Positions 33,719 through 45,000 of a DNA stretch of 64,000 nucleotides are shown in pieces. How positions within the stretch are numbered: position 1 is the stretch's first letter; each line of letters starts with the position of its first letter. The notes beneath the pieces were generated by a model that worked only from the letters and a program-made list of their open reading frames with translations, was not told the DNA's origin and made no database searches. A program made the position numbers and the translations under genes. The DNA is taken from NCBI GenBank assembly GCA_019359245.1, contig JAHHHR010000005.1, forward strand, positions 202,052 through 266,051, written 5' to 3'. This DNA is from Nostoc desertorum CM1-VF14. Its GTDB lineage: Bacteria; Cyanobacteriota; Cyanobacteriia; Cyanobacteriales; Nostocaceae.

Positions 33719-36700
33719 TTACCCTTGAAGGGTGAAATAAAAGGTCGCGCCTTGATCGATCGCTGCTTCGGCCCAGATACGCCCACCGTGGCGTTGAATA
33801 ATGCGTTGCACGATCGCTAGTCCGATTCCCGTACCTGCAAACTCTTGTTCGCGGTGCAGACGTTGAAATACCCCAAACAGATTATCGGCATACCGCATAT
33901 CAAATCCTGCCCCATTATCTCTGATGAAGTACACTCCTTCACCATCCATAATCTCATAGCCCACTTCAATGCAGGCAGGGGATTTGTAGCGAGTATATTT
34001 AATGGCATTTGATAACAGGTTTATCCAGACTTGTTTGAGCAAGGAAAGGTCAGCCTGACAAATGGGTAAGTCAGCGATCGCAAACTCAATCTGACGGCCC
34101 TTCATCTCTAGAGCTAAATCACTCAGCACCTTTTGAATCATTTCATTTAACAAAACGGGCTGCCGAGATATTTCTTTACGATCTAGACGGGATAGGTTCA
34201 ACAGATCATCGATCAACTCACCCATGCGTTTGGCATTCTCCCGCACAATTTTTAGATAACGATTGCCTTCAGAGTCAAGTTGCTTACCATAGTCTTCTTG
34301 GAGCATTCTCGAAAAACCAGCGATCGCCCGCAGTGGTGCCCGTAAATCATGGGAAACAGAGTAGGAAAATGCCTCTAACGCTTTATTCGCTGCCTGCAAT
34401 TGGGCAGTCCGTTGGATTACCCGTTCTTCCAATTCGGCATTAAGTTGGCGGACTTCTGCCTCTACCACTTTGAGGGTACTGATATCGCGGATGATTGTAG
34501 AAAGATATTCCAGACTGCCATCTGTTGCTTTGTGAGCAACAATCATTTGAGAAACCAGAATCTCTCTGCCATCACTGCCTAACAAAGCAGTTTCACCAAC
34601 CCAAGTGCCATCTCGAATCGCCGCCGGAATGCCCTGGTTTTGAATAATCTCTAGTGCCCACTGGGGATGGTAGTTTGAGATGCTCAAGTTGGAGAGTTCA
34701 GCATCTAGGGAAATACCGAGGAGTTTCCGAAACTGAGCATTACCCCAGAAAACATTGCCTTGGGAGTCTGCCATCCCAACATGATCGGTAGTGGCTTCTA
34801 GCATGGCAATTAAGCGATCGCGGTCTTTTTCTGCCCTTTGACGTTCGGCAATTTCAGCCCGTAAGGATTGATTCAGCTCTGCCTCTTGCTTCAATAGACG
34901 AGCATTATCAATGGAAATAGCCGCCTGAGTAGAAAGTAAATGGAGAATTTCAATTCGCTCTGGGGTAAATGCCCTAGTGGTTAGATTATTTTCTAAAAGG
35001 ACAATTCCCGCCAGTTTTCCCTGGTTCAATAGAGGCGCACAAAGAATCGATTTCGATTGGCGTTGCACAATCCAGGGTTCAGATTGAAAGTTGCCTTCTT
35101 GAATTGCATTGTTGAGGACGATGCTTTCTTGGGTGCGAACTACATAATTGATTAGGGCAGATGGCAAGTAAGGAGTGCTGTCTGCTGATATCGATTCCAA
35201 AGGAATTGATTGCAAAACAGCTATTTTCTCATCGCCAATCGGCCCCATAGCTTCAATTTGCCATTTTTCTTGTGTTGGCAAAATCAGATAACCAGTTTGC
35301 GCCCCGGCATTTTCAATCAAAATCATCATTAGTTTTGTTAGGAGTTGATCTAACAAAATTTCACTGGCGATTGCCTGAGAGGCTTTCAATACTGTTTCTA
35401 AATCAAGTACTTCTAACTTACTGGAAGCTGACTCTGTAGTGTGAAGTTTATGTGTTTTGCTTATTTGCGATCGCGGTTCTAACAGTTGGGGATAGCGTCT
35501 TTCCAAATCCTGAACTTTAGCGGTTGCTCCCCAGCGCAGATAGCCGTACCTCGCCTCTTGTATATAGGCTTTGGCAATTGTTATCCGCTTGTTTGCCAAA
35601 TGAAACTTTGCTGCTAGTTCGTTGGCCAGGCTTTCTTCTTGAAGGTATTCGTTTTCTCTGGCCAGGGCGATGGCGCGATCGTACCCATCCATTGCTTCCA
35701 CTACTTCACCCAATACCCGATGCCGTTCTGCTTCTACCAAATGCCACTTGTGGAGATAGTTCATCGGGGCATGGTGCGCCCAAAGTTGCATCTTCTCTTG
35801 ACTGTTCGCTACCCGTTCGAGGATAGCCGCCTGCTCCTCCTGATTCACTTGCGGATAGACCATCAGTCGCGCCAGAGAATCGTAAAAATAGAAGATGGGG
35901 AAAACAGCATTCGATCTGCCCCCACTGGGATAATTTTCTGCCTGATTGGCGTTGTCAACGGCTTCAGGGAAATTCTCAAAGTAATAGCAAAGAAACAGTT
36001 TATTGAAGTAAAGATAGAACAGCCCTTTATGATGATTAGCTTGTTGCAGCAAAGGTAATTCTTTCGATTCATCATAAGCCTCACCAATCAAAACGTTGGG
36101 AGCAGGAGATGTTGTCATCAAGTTCAAGACTGTTTGTTGATAAACCTTGAGTGCATTGGCGTTAGTAGATTCTTTCATCTGGGTGAGTACTTGGATGTAG
36201 CTTTCCAGTTTCTGTTCCAATTCAGACAGGGGCATATCTGTAAAAAAACAGTGGTCGCAGTGATGCAAAATGCTATATCCAGCAAATTCCAAATCTCCTG
36301 TCTCAATGCCGATTTGGTAAGCATCCTGTAATGGTTTAATTGTTTCTTTGAGGTGAACGTTACGAAACCTCACAGAGGTGTTGGCCATGAACAGGGTTTT
36401 ACAACGGATCAGTAAGTTGCTGGATTGATTTAGTAGCTTGAGAGCCAACTGCACAAACTCATAGCCCGTTTCAATCTCCAGCAGCACACTGCCCAAAATG
36501 TTACTGTATGCGGCGAAGGCGAAGGCAGAAAGGTCATGATTACCGTATTTAATTGATAAATTCACCATCTCCAGAATAATCAGTGGAAATAGCGTCGGGG
36601 CTGCTTGGTAGGCTGGGGCCATTAAATTTGCCAGTAACCGGATGCTGAGGGAAGCGATCGCATCAGTCATAGGCGGCAGATAAAGCAAATCTTCAACCCG

Positions 36701-39388
36701 CTTTCCCTGTAAATTATGGGCAGTATTTGAGAATGATCGCTCGATCTCTTCTGAAGTAGGTGCGACTGGCAAATCTACGCCTAATTCTGCTAAAGATTGA
36801 AGACCAATCTCTAGTGCTTCCAGAAATTGCATCTGTCCGGCATAGGCTTGAATTTTCACCTCATAGACTTTGATTTTAGCTTCTAGGGTTTTGACATTTT
36901 CTAGCACTCGGCTTACTAGTTGCTCCATTTGCTCTAGCCTGCCATTAAGGTAAGCGGTTTCTGCTGCTAGACTATACAGCGCTAGAGCCAAATCATAGTG
37001 AGTCTGCCAGCAATTATCTGCCAACAGGTCTAAACCTGTTTGGAAGTATCTTAAAGCAGAGTTATATGCTGTAGAAGCTTTCGCTTTTTCCCCTGCGATC
37101 AAATTTAGTTGAGCCAGTTCATCCCGATCTGACTGGGTTTGAATTAGTTCTTTACCCAAATTGAGTTGATTGGTGATGTCAAAGATATTTTGCTCTCGTT
37201 GTTGAGCAGAACTTTGCTGGAGTAGTTGTTTGCCAATTTGCAGATGAAAATTTCTCTGTTTTGATTCGGGGATCAAAAAATAAGCTGCTTGCTGAATTCG
37301 ATCGTGAACAAACTTATATTCAATGACAGGGCAATCGCTAGGGAGTGGTACACCCAACTCAACCGATTTGTGAGTATTGCTCAGAGGCAGGATTAACCCT
37401 TGAGCGATCGCCACTTTTAAAGTTTGTGCGGTTTCTCGCTGAGATAGTTCTCCAGCAAATGCTAAGGTTTGCAGATCAAAAGAGTTGCCGATGCAGGCAG
37501 CTAGCTGCAACATTTCCTGGGTGTTTTTATTGAGTTTTTGAATCTTAAGAGCCATCAAATCGACAATATTATCTGTGATCCCCCGCTCCTGAATTTGCTC
37601 TATTGACCATTGCCATTTTTTGGTTTGGTGATTAAATTCCAGTAGCCCTTCAGTGTAGAGAGATTTCAAAAATTCATTCATGAAAAAGGGATTACCACCA
37701 GTTTTTCGTTGCACCAGTTCAGCTAAAGACAGGGAATCTTGTGGTTGACAGTGCAACGTATCGGCAATGAACTGATTGATATCAGGTAGGCTCAATGGTA
37801 AAAGCGAAAGTTGGTTTACCACTCCTCCACCCTGGCGGATTTCCTCTACCATTTGCATGAGGGGATGGGCTGCATTAACCTCATTATCCCGGTATGCCCC
37901 CATTAACAACAAAGATTGTCTCTTGGTAGCAGTAGCTAGTAGTTGGATCAACTCCAGCGAGGCATTATCTACCCACTGAAGATCATCCAAAAAAATTACC
38001 AGTGGATGTTCTGACTGGGTAAAAACGCGAATAAAATTTTGGAAAACTTGGTGAAAGCGATTTTGGGCTTCCGGTGGCGGTAATACAGGTAGTTCTGGTT
38101 GATTGCCTACAATCAATTCTAATGCTGGAATTACCTGGGTAATAACTCGACTATTTGAGCCAAGAGCAGCTAAAAGGTTTTCTCGCCACTGACACAGTTG
38201 CACTTCATCTTCAGTCAGCAATTGTTTGATTAGTGACTCTAAGGCTTGTGCGATCGCAAAGTAAGGGATATTGCGCTGATACTGATCAAATTTACCCGAA
38301 ACAAAGTATCCTCGTTGTTGTGTAATCGGCTTATAAATTTCCTGCACCAAAACTGATTTACCAATACCGGAGTATCCTGCTATCAACATCAGCTCAACTT
38401 GAGAAGCAGATGTGGGTAAATTAGGGTCATTTTTTCCTGCTATTCTTTCAAACGCCGTTAATAACATCTCCACCTCCCTTTCTCTGCCATAGAGTTTTTC
38501 AGGGATATGAAACTTATCAGAAATATCCTGTTTCCCTAACAAAAAAGGCTCAATTCGTCCCATGTGTTGTAGTCGATTCAGACACTCTTCTAAATCAGCT
38601 TTAATTCCCCAAGCACTTTGATAACGATTTTCTGCTGTTTTTGCTAATAGTTTCAGAACAATTTCAGAAACTACCACAGGAATTTTTGGATCGACAAAAT
38701 GGGGTGGAATAGGCTCCAGAGCTAAATGGTGATGAATTAACTCCAGCGCATCACTAGATTCAAACGGCAATAGATGAGTCAACAGTTGATAAAAAGTGAC
38801 ACCTAGAGAGTAAAAATCAGTTCGATAGTCCAGAGAACGATTCATTCTGGCTGTTTGCTCTGGAGATATATAAGCTAGTGTTCCTTCTAATACTGTTGGA
38901 TTGTTGAGCGTTAATGTTTCTCGCAATAAGGCAGTTGAAATACCAAAGTCAATAATTTTAAGTTTTTTTGTTTCTAGATTAAAAACAATATTGGATGGAT
39001 TGATATCCTTATGAATAATATTAGCTGCATGAACTGCACCCAAAGCTTCAGTAATCTGAATGGCTAACTGCAAAAATTCTGTTAGTGCGAATTTTTTGGT
39101 TGCTATAATTTTTGTTAAAGACTCTCCTCCAAAATCCTCTAAAATGATTACAAAACTATTTTGATATTGCTGCAAACTATAAGCATGGACAACACCATCC
39201 AATGATAAGCTGCGCGTAATTTCGTATTCGAGCTTATAGCGCGTAATTTCTTCTGGTGTGGGGTAGTCTTTGTTTAAAACCTTGAAAATTACAGGTAAAT
39301 TATTCTGTTGATTAATTCCCCGATAGACCCGTGAATTAGCACTTTCATGAATTTTTGTGCAAATTTGATATTTAGGAATTTCCAACAT
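33719..39388 (-). CDS. Giant Ser/Thr kinase-AAA ATPase-GAF-PAS-histidine kinase
   Basis: A ~1889-residue multidomain signalling protein. In order: Ser/Thr kinase (~1-265; catalytic HKDINPSN and DFGIS); AAA-type ATPase (P-loop GYSGIGKS near residue 338, Walker B VIFLDDLQWVD); a long helical TPR-like region (~700-1290); GAF domain (~1330-1490); PAS domain (~1520-1630); HisKA (SVSHDLRAPLRAIAGF, His near 1681) and HATPase_c (LLSNAIKYTR, then DNGAGFDMRYADNLFGVFQR) ending GATFYFTLQG. I prefer the Met at 39388; an in-frame ATG at 39412 adds eight residues. This architecture (HstK-type dual kinase) is common in Nostoc. The signal is unknown. The adjacent Rcp1-like regulator is the likely phosphate acceptor. 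Confidence 0.92.
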   Translation of the reverse strand: MLEIPKYQICTKIHESANSRVYRGINQQNNLPVIFKVLNKDYPTPEEITRYKLEYEITRSLSLDGVVHAYSLQQYQNSFVIILEDFGGESLTKIIATKKFALTEFLQLAIQITEALGAVHAANIIHKDINPSNIVFNLETKKLKIIDFGISTALLRETLTLNNPTVLEGTLAYISPEQTARMNRSLDYRTDFYSLGVTFYQLLTHLLPFESSDALELIHHHLALEPIPPHFVDPKIPVVVSEIVLKLLAKTAENRYQSAWGIKADLEECLNRLQHMGRIEPFLLGKQDISDKFHIPEKLYGREREVEMLLTAFERIAGKNDPNLPTSASQVELMLIAGYSGIGKSVLVQEIYKPITQQRGYFVSGKFDQYQRNIPYFAIAQALESLIKQLLTEDEVQLCQWRENLLAALGSNSRVITQVIPALELIVGNQPELPVLPPPEAQNRFHQVFQNFIRVFTQSEHPLVIFLDDLQWVDNASLELIQLLATATKRQSLLLMGAYRDNEVNAAHPLMQMVEEIRQGGGVVNQLSLLPLSLPDINQFIADTLHCQPQDSLSLAELVQRKTGGNPFFMNEFLKSLYTEGLLEFNHQTKKWQWSIEQIQERGITDNIVDLMALKIQKLNKNTQEMLQLAACIGNSFDLQTLAFAGELSQRETAQTLKVAIAQGLILPLSNTHKSVELGVPLPSDCPVIEYKFVHDRIQQAAYFLIPESKQRNFHLQIGKQLLQQSSAQQREQNIFDITNQLNLGKELIQTQSDRDELAQLNLIAGEKAKASTAYNSALRYFQTGLDLLADNCWQTHYDLALALYSLAAETAYLNGRLEQMEQLVSRVLENVKTLEAKIKVYEVKIQAYAGQMQFLEALEIGLQSLAELGVDLPVAPTSEEIERSFSNTAHNLQGKRVEDLLYLPPMTDAIASLSIRLLANLMAPAYQAAPTLFPLIILEMVNLSIKYGNHDLSAFAFAAYSNILGSVLLEIETGYEFVQLALKLLNQSSNLLIRCKTLFMANTSVRFRNVHLKETIKPLQDAYQIGIETGDLEFAGYSILHHCDHCFFTDMPLSELEQKLESYIQVLTQMKESTNANALKVYQQTVLNLMTTSPAPNVLIGEAYDESKELPLLQQANHHKGLFYLYFNKLFLCYYFENFPEAVDNANQAENYPSGGRSNAVFPIFYFYDSLARLMVYPQVNQEEQAAILERVANSQEKMQLWAHHAPMNYLHKWHLVEAERHRVLGEVVEAMDGYDRAIALARENEYLQEESLANELAAKFHLANKRITIAKAYIQEARYGYLRWGATAKVQDLERRYPQLLEPRSQISKTHKLHTTESASSKLEVLDLETVLKASQAIASEILLDQLLTKLMMILIENAGAQTGYLILPTQEKWQIEAMGPIGDEKIAVLQSIPLESISADSTPYLPSALINYVVRTQESIVLNNAIQEGNFQSEPWIVQRQSKSILCAPLLNQGKLAGIVLLENNLTTRAFTPERIEILHLLSTQAAISIDNARLLKQEAELNQSLRAEIAERQRAEKDRDRLIAMLEATTDHVGMADSQGNVFWGNAQFRKLLGISLDAELSNLSISNYHPQWALEIIQNQGIPAAIRDGTWVGETALLGSDGREILVSQMIVAHKATDGSLEYLSTIIRDISTLKVVEAEVRQLNAELEERVIQRTAQLQAANKALEAFSYSVSHDLRAPLRAIAGFSRMLQEDYGKQLDSEGNRYLKIVRENAKRMGELIDDLLNLSRLDRKEISRQPVLLNEMIQKVLSDLALEMKGRQIEFAIADLPICQADLSLLKQVWINLLSNAIKYTRYKSPACIEVGYEIMDGEGVYFIRDNGAGFDMRYADNLFGVFQRLHREQEFAGTGIGLAIVQRIIQRHGGRIWAEAAIDQGATFYFTLQG

Positions 39389-39655
39389 GGTTAAAATGCC
39401 TGTAATTATCACATAAAATTTTAGATTTTGAAGTTTGAATTTTAGATTAAATAATTCAAACTTCCAACTTAAAAAAGTTTCAAAATAAGTAGATTAAAAT
39501 ATGAGTAAAAAACTAAAATTTAAAATACAAAATTATTTACTCAGAACCACAGCCTTGAAGCATAGAGACAATCTAAAATTTAAAATCTAAAATTGCTTGA
39601 CTCACCAGCCTAATTATACAAGTTTACTCAATAGTTACCAGGGAGATTGTGGGGT

Positions 39656-41812
39656 ATGAATGAACCTTTGAACGTCCTAATTATTGAAGATTCGGAGGAG
39701 GATACCATGTTATTGCTCCATGAATTGCGTTGCGGTGGTTTCAATCCGATCTGGGAGCGTGTGCAAACGGACAAAGAGCTACGAATAGCGCTCAACAGCC
39801 GGACTTGGGATGTGATGATTTCAGATTACCGACTGCCGGGATTTAATGCTTCTGCGGCTCTGGAAATAGCAAAGCAGAGCCAGAAAGATATCCCTTTCAT
39901 TCTGGTTTCCGGCACAATTGGCGAAGTACTTGCTGTGGAAATGATGAAAGCGGGTGCGAATGACTATGTCATGAAGGATAACTTAAATCGATTGCCAGAA
40001 GCAGTGCGTCGAGAACTTCGGGATGCACAGGTGCGGGCGGAACGCAAACAAGCTCAAAAGCTGCTACGAACATTAGCTTCTAATATACCCGGCATGATTT
40101 ACAGCTTTGTTCAGCATTCTGATGGTTCTACTGCCTTTGATTACGTCAGTTTTGGTTGTCTGGATCTTTTAGAGTTAACGCCAGATCAAATTTTAGAAAA
40201 TCCCTCTCTTTGCTTTGAACAAATTCATCTTGATGATCGTCCAGGATATTATGCAGCAGGCAAGGAGAGCGCTCAAACCTTAAAACCATTCTCTCACGAG
40301 TGGCGATTAGTTACACCCTCCGGCAAACTCAAGTGGGTACAGGCAAGCGCTCGTCCAGAATGTCGAGAAAATGAAGAGATTGTTTGGTATGGTGTTTTAT
40401 TAGATGTGAGCGAACGACAAGCTGCGCTGCGCGATCGCAAACAAGCACAAGAGTTAATTATCCACAACGCTTTACACGATCCTTTGACGGATTTACCAAA
40501 TCGCACACTTTTGGTAGAGCGGCTAGAATTAGCTATTAACCGAGCTAAACGACTAGAAAATTATCGTTATGCCGTCTTGTTTCTAGACTTAGACAGATTT
40601 AAAGTGATCAATGACAGTCTAGGACACCTAGCTGGAGATGAACTGTTAAAGAATACTGCTCACAAGCTAAAAACTCATCTGCGGGACGTTGATTTAGTCG
40701 CTCGAATCGGTGGTGACGAATTCGTAGTTTTGCTGGAAGATATTCCTGATATTGAAAAAGCTATTCAAATTACTGAGCGTATCCTTGCAGATTTTCAGAC
40801 ACCGTTGATACTTAATGATGCTGAGGTAGTGGTCAGTACAAGCATCGGTATTGTTTTAGGAACAAACAGCTACTCTCAAGCCTCTGATTTACTCCGAGAT
40901 GCCGATATTGCTATGTATCGAGCCAAAGCTCAAAAGGCAAATTCATACAAAATTTTTGATGTCAAAATGCACACTCAAGCCGTAAATAGGCTAACTCTAG
41001 AAACCGATATTCGTAAAGCTATCGAAAGAGAAGAGTTTATTATATATTATCAGCCAATTGTTGACATCCTTGACGATGCTTACGGCGAACAAAGTGCAGG
41101 TCGGCTGATTGGATTTGAAGCATTGCTGCGCTGGCAACACCCGACTCGTGGGTTAGTTTTACCGAATGAATTTGTCTCTATCGCGGAAGAAACTGGGCTG
41201 ATTGTGCAACTTGATAGTTGGGTACTCTACAAAGCTTGTCAACAACTAGCAAACTGGAAAACAAAGTTCGCTACTCGCTTTCCAATCAAGATTAGTATTA
41301 ACCTTTCTGCTCAAGATATTCGCCAAGGTAGCTTAATCGAAGACATCGATCAAATACTAGCTCAAACAAATTTAGAAGGTGACTGCATAACTCTAGAAAT
41401 TACTGAAAGTATGCTAATTGAGAATATTAGTAATACAATTGATTTATTAAGCCAATTAAAATCTAAAAAAATTCAGATTAGTATTGATGACTTTGGTACT
41501 GGTTATTCATCGCTCAATTATCTTCATCGTTTACCTGCTGATAATTTGAAGATTGATCGCTCTTTTGTGAGTCAGATGCAACAAGGAAACCGCAATTATC
41601 AGGTGGTTAATACTATCATTGCTTTAAGCAATCAACTTGGATTAGCTGTTGTTGCAGAAGGTATAGAAACGCCTCAGCAACTTCAATGGTTACAGCAACT
41701 TGGATGCGAATTGGGCCAAGGATACCTATTTTCTAAACCCCTAACCCACCAGGCAGCAGAAGCACTTCTGGCAAGTAAAACTTTGTATTTATGCTCTGAT
41801 TATTGCAGCTAA
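39656..41812 (+). CDS. Response regulator with PAS, GGDEF and EAL domains
   Basis: A ~718-residue c-di-GMP enzyme. Receiver domain ~4-125 (IIEDSEEDTMLL, phospho-Asp in VMISDYRLPGF), PAS_3 domain ~140-265, GGDEF domain (IGGDEFVVLLED near residue 352) and EAL domain (FEALLRW near 487; DDFGTGYSSLNYL; VVAEGIET). Both cyclase and phosphodiesterase motifs look intact, so either activity is possible. The ATG at 39656 is chosen; a TTG at 39647 is in frame three codons earlier. It is divergent from the giant kinase, with ~267 AT-rich bases between containing repeated AAATCTAAAATT-like stretches. Confidence 0.93.
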   Translation: MNEPLNVLIIEDSEEDTMLLLHELRCGGFNPIWERVQTDKELRIALNSRTWDVMISDYRLPGFNASAALEIAKQSQKDIPFILVSGTIGEVLAVEMMKAGANDYVMKDNLNRLPEAVRRELRDAQVRAERKQAQKLLRTLASNIPGMIYSFVQHSDGSTAFDYVSFGCLDLLELTPDQILENPSLCFEQIHLDDRPGYYAAGKESAQTLKPFSHEWRLVTPSGKLKWVQASARPECRENEEIVWYGVLLDVSERQAALRDRKQAQELIIHNALHDPLTDLPNRTLLVERLELAINRAKRLENYRYAVLFLDLDRFKVINDSLGHLAGDELLKNTAHKLKTHLRDVDLVARIGGDEFVVLLEDIPDIEKAIQITERILADFQTPLILNDAEVVVSTSIGIVLGTNSYSQASDLLRDADIAMYRAKAQKANSYKIFDVKMHTQAVNRLTLETDIRKAIEREEFIIYYQPIVDILDDAYGEQSAGRLIGFEALLRWQHPTRGLVLPNEFVSIAEETGLIVQLDSWVLYKACQQLANWKTKFATRFPIKISINLSAQDIRQGSLIEDIDQILAQTNLEGDCITLEITESMLIENISNTIDLLSQLKSKKIQISIDDFGTGYSSLNYLHRLPADNLKIDRSFVSQMQQGNRNYQVVNTIIALSNQLGLAVVAEGIETPQQLQWLQQLGCELGQGYLFSKPLTHQAAEALLASKTLYLCSDYCS

Positions 41813-42060
41813 ATAATAAACAACTAGCATATTAGTAGATTTTATGCAATAAATTTTTTGACCAACTTGGGTTACTGCATTTCTGGCAATTGAGTATTTA
41901 TGATCAGCAAATCAATAATTATGGATATAAAATATTCATGATAAATTATAGCTTTACGTACTATATAAGTTAATAATTAGCCTCTAGCAAAAGAGGTTTT
42001 TAAAAATAAAATAAATCTATCTATAGATAAATTACCAAAATTTGCAAACTAGCTTAGGTT

Positions 42061-45000
42061 ATGTACAGCCTCTGCAATAAGTATTGGTTGTTCTCAGACA
42101 TTTTCATGCCCCACATTCATTATTCCCGGTTACTACATTATGGCAATGTTGTATTAATTGTCGCACTTGCATTAGTGCTAATGCTGATGCTAGACCCCTG
42201 GTTAAGCATGAGTGGAAGTCCTTTTTTGCTGTTTTTTAGCGCTGTGATAGTGAGTGGTTGGTATGGTGGTTTGAAGTCAGGGCTGTTAGCAACTTGCTTG
42301 TCTGCGTTACTGAGCAATTACTTTTTTCTCCCCCCAGCTTATGAGTTGAGTTTTGACCTACCCAATTTTGTGCGGATTGGGTTGTTTACATTACAAGGGT
42401 TACTCTCTAGTATCTTATGTGAGGCATTAAAGACTGCTAAAAGCCGGGCTGATGGAAATCTACAAAAGCTGAGAGTTAGTGAAGAGCGATTTAGATTAGG
42501 GTTAAGTAGTTCAGATATCGTGATCTTTCAGCAGGATCGCAATTTGCGATATCAGTGGATTCATAATCCTCAAGGTCTAGATACTGCTGAGGAAATGTTA
42601 GGTAAGTCTGATGATGACTTATTTCCAGCTTTAGTAGCAGAGCAATTGAGAGCAATTAAGCTAAAGGTAATAGAAACTGGTGTTTCAACACGTAAAGAGG
42701 TTTATCTAACAATTTGTGGAGAAGACCGCTATTATGATTTGCTGATTGAACCGCTAAGAAATGCAGACAATAGCATTCAGGGTATTACCTGTGCAGGCGT
42801 GAATATTACAGAGCGCAAGCAGGCTGAAGAAAGGCTTCGCTATATAGCCCAAATTAGTAGTTTTCTCTCCACTTCGCTAGATTACGAAGAAACCTTAGAA
42901 CAAATCGCCAAAATCTCAGTTCCCCAATTAGCTGATTGGTGTAGCGTTGATATTTTAAATGAAGATAATTCCATTCGCCGCTTACCCATTGCCTATGCAG
43001 ACCCATCTAAAGCAGAGTTGGCGCGTAAACTTCAGCAGTATGTGCCAGATTACAAAGGTGCAAGTGCAATTACTAGAGTACTGCAAACCGGGCAAAGCGA
43101 ATTAATCTCAGAGGTATCTGACTCGCTATTAGTGGCAAGTACTCAGAATCAGCAACACTTGGAACTTGTTCGGCAATTGGGGATGAAGTCTGTAATGATT
43201 GTGCCGTTAATCACACAAGGTCGAGTCCTCGGCACTATTAGCTTTGTCACCGCAGAATCAAACCGTCGTTACGATCGCACTGACCTAACTTTAGCAACAG
43301 ATATTAGCCATCGTGCTGCCTTAGCAGTGGAAAATGCCCGACTTTATGGAGATATCCACCAGACTTTAGTTCATTATGCCGAATCTCTATCTCTTCTAGA
43401 TGCGCTCTTAGAAGTTGCTCCCGTTGCCGTATGCTTTTTGGATCGGGAACTGCGATATATCCGAATTAATCAAGTTTTTGCTGACATTAATGGTTTGACC
43501 ATAGAAGAACATCTAGGGCGCAAATTTGGCGAAGTGTTGCCAGCGATGGCGGTTGAGTTTGAGCTACACTTACAGCGCGTGTTGAATACTGGAGAACCCC
43601 TGCTGAATGTAGAAATCAGTGGTAAGACAAGGGAACAACCAGAACGTTACGGCCACTGGCTGGGCAATTATTACCCGGTCAACAACGCAATGGGCGAAAC
43701 GGTAGGAATCGGGATTATTTTGGCAGATGTGACAGCAGCAAAGCAAACAGAAGTTGCCTTGCGAGAAAGCGAAGAAAGGTTCCGGGCAATGTTCAACCAG
43801 GCAGCTGTGGGCATTACTCTGGTAGCGTTGGATGGACAATTTATTCAGGTTAATCCTGCCCTCTGTGAGATTACAGGATACAGCCATGAAGAATTAATTC
43901 AAATAAACTTTCAAGATATTACCCACCATGACGACGTAGAAATTGATTGGGAAAATGCTCGGCAAGTTTTAGCAAAAGAAATTAGTGGTTATTCCCTAGA
44001 GAAGCGCTACATCCGCAAAGATGGTTCCATTCTTTGGGTAAACCTAACTTCATCAGCAGTTTGGGATGCTAACGGACTTCCAAAGTATGCATTAGGTATT
44101 GTTGAAGATATTAGCGATCGCAAACGAGTTGAAACCACACAACAGTTTTTAGTCGAAGCCAGCACCTTACTCGCTGCCTCATTAGATTATGAAATCACCT
44201 TAGAAAGTGTGGCTAATTTAGCAGTTCCTACCTTAGCTGACTGGTGTATTGTAGATGTTTTCCAGGAAGATTGGTCAAGTAAACAAATTGCGATCGCAAT
44301 TGCCGATCCCACAAAGCTAAATATTTTAGACGAAATCCGACGGCGTTATCGACCCAAAGCCAGAGCCAAACAGCTTTTACAGCAGCTAAAACTAGGAATA
44401 TCTGCCTTTTACTCCGAATTATCTGACTCCAATCTTGTACAGATGGCTCAAGATGAGGAACACCTGCAATTACTGCGAAGCCTGGGTATTTGTTCTTTAA
44501 TGGTGATTCCAGTCCGTTCCCGTGGGCAATTATTTGGGGCAATATCTTTTTTCACAGCCGAGTCAGGCCGGCACTACAAACAAACAGACCTGGCCTTAGC
44601 AGAGGATATTGCTCGTCGGGCTGCAACAGCCATCGATAACGCCAGACTATATCAAGAAACTCAACAGGCAAAACAGGCAGCTGAAAGGTCAGTCAATCGC
44701 ACGGTACTTTTACAAAGAATAACTGCTGCCCTCTCGGAAGCACTAACTCCCCAACAGGTGGCTGATGTAGTTGTGAACCAAGGAATTGCTGCCTTGCAAG
44801 CCACTGCTGGTTCTGTTGTCTTAGTTACTGAAGGAGGTACTACCCTAAAAGTTGTGCAAGCAATTGGCTATCCACAATCACTTATAAATGCTTGGGCAAG
44901 TTTTCCCATCACTGCACCTAACCAGATAGCGGAAACAGTCAGAACTAAGCAGCCGATTTTTGTAGAAAATTTAGCAGCCATGATTGCAAAATATCCCAAC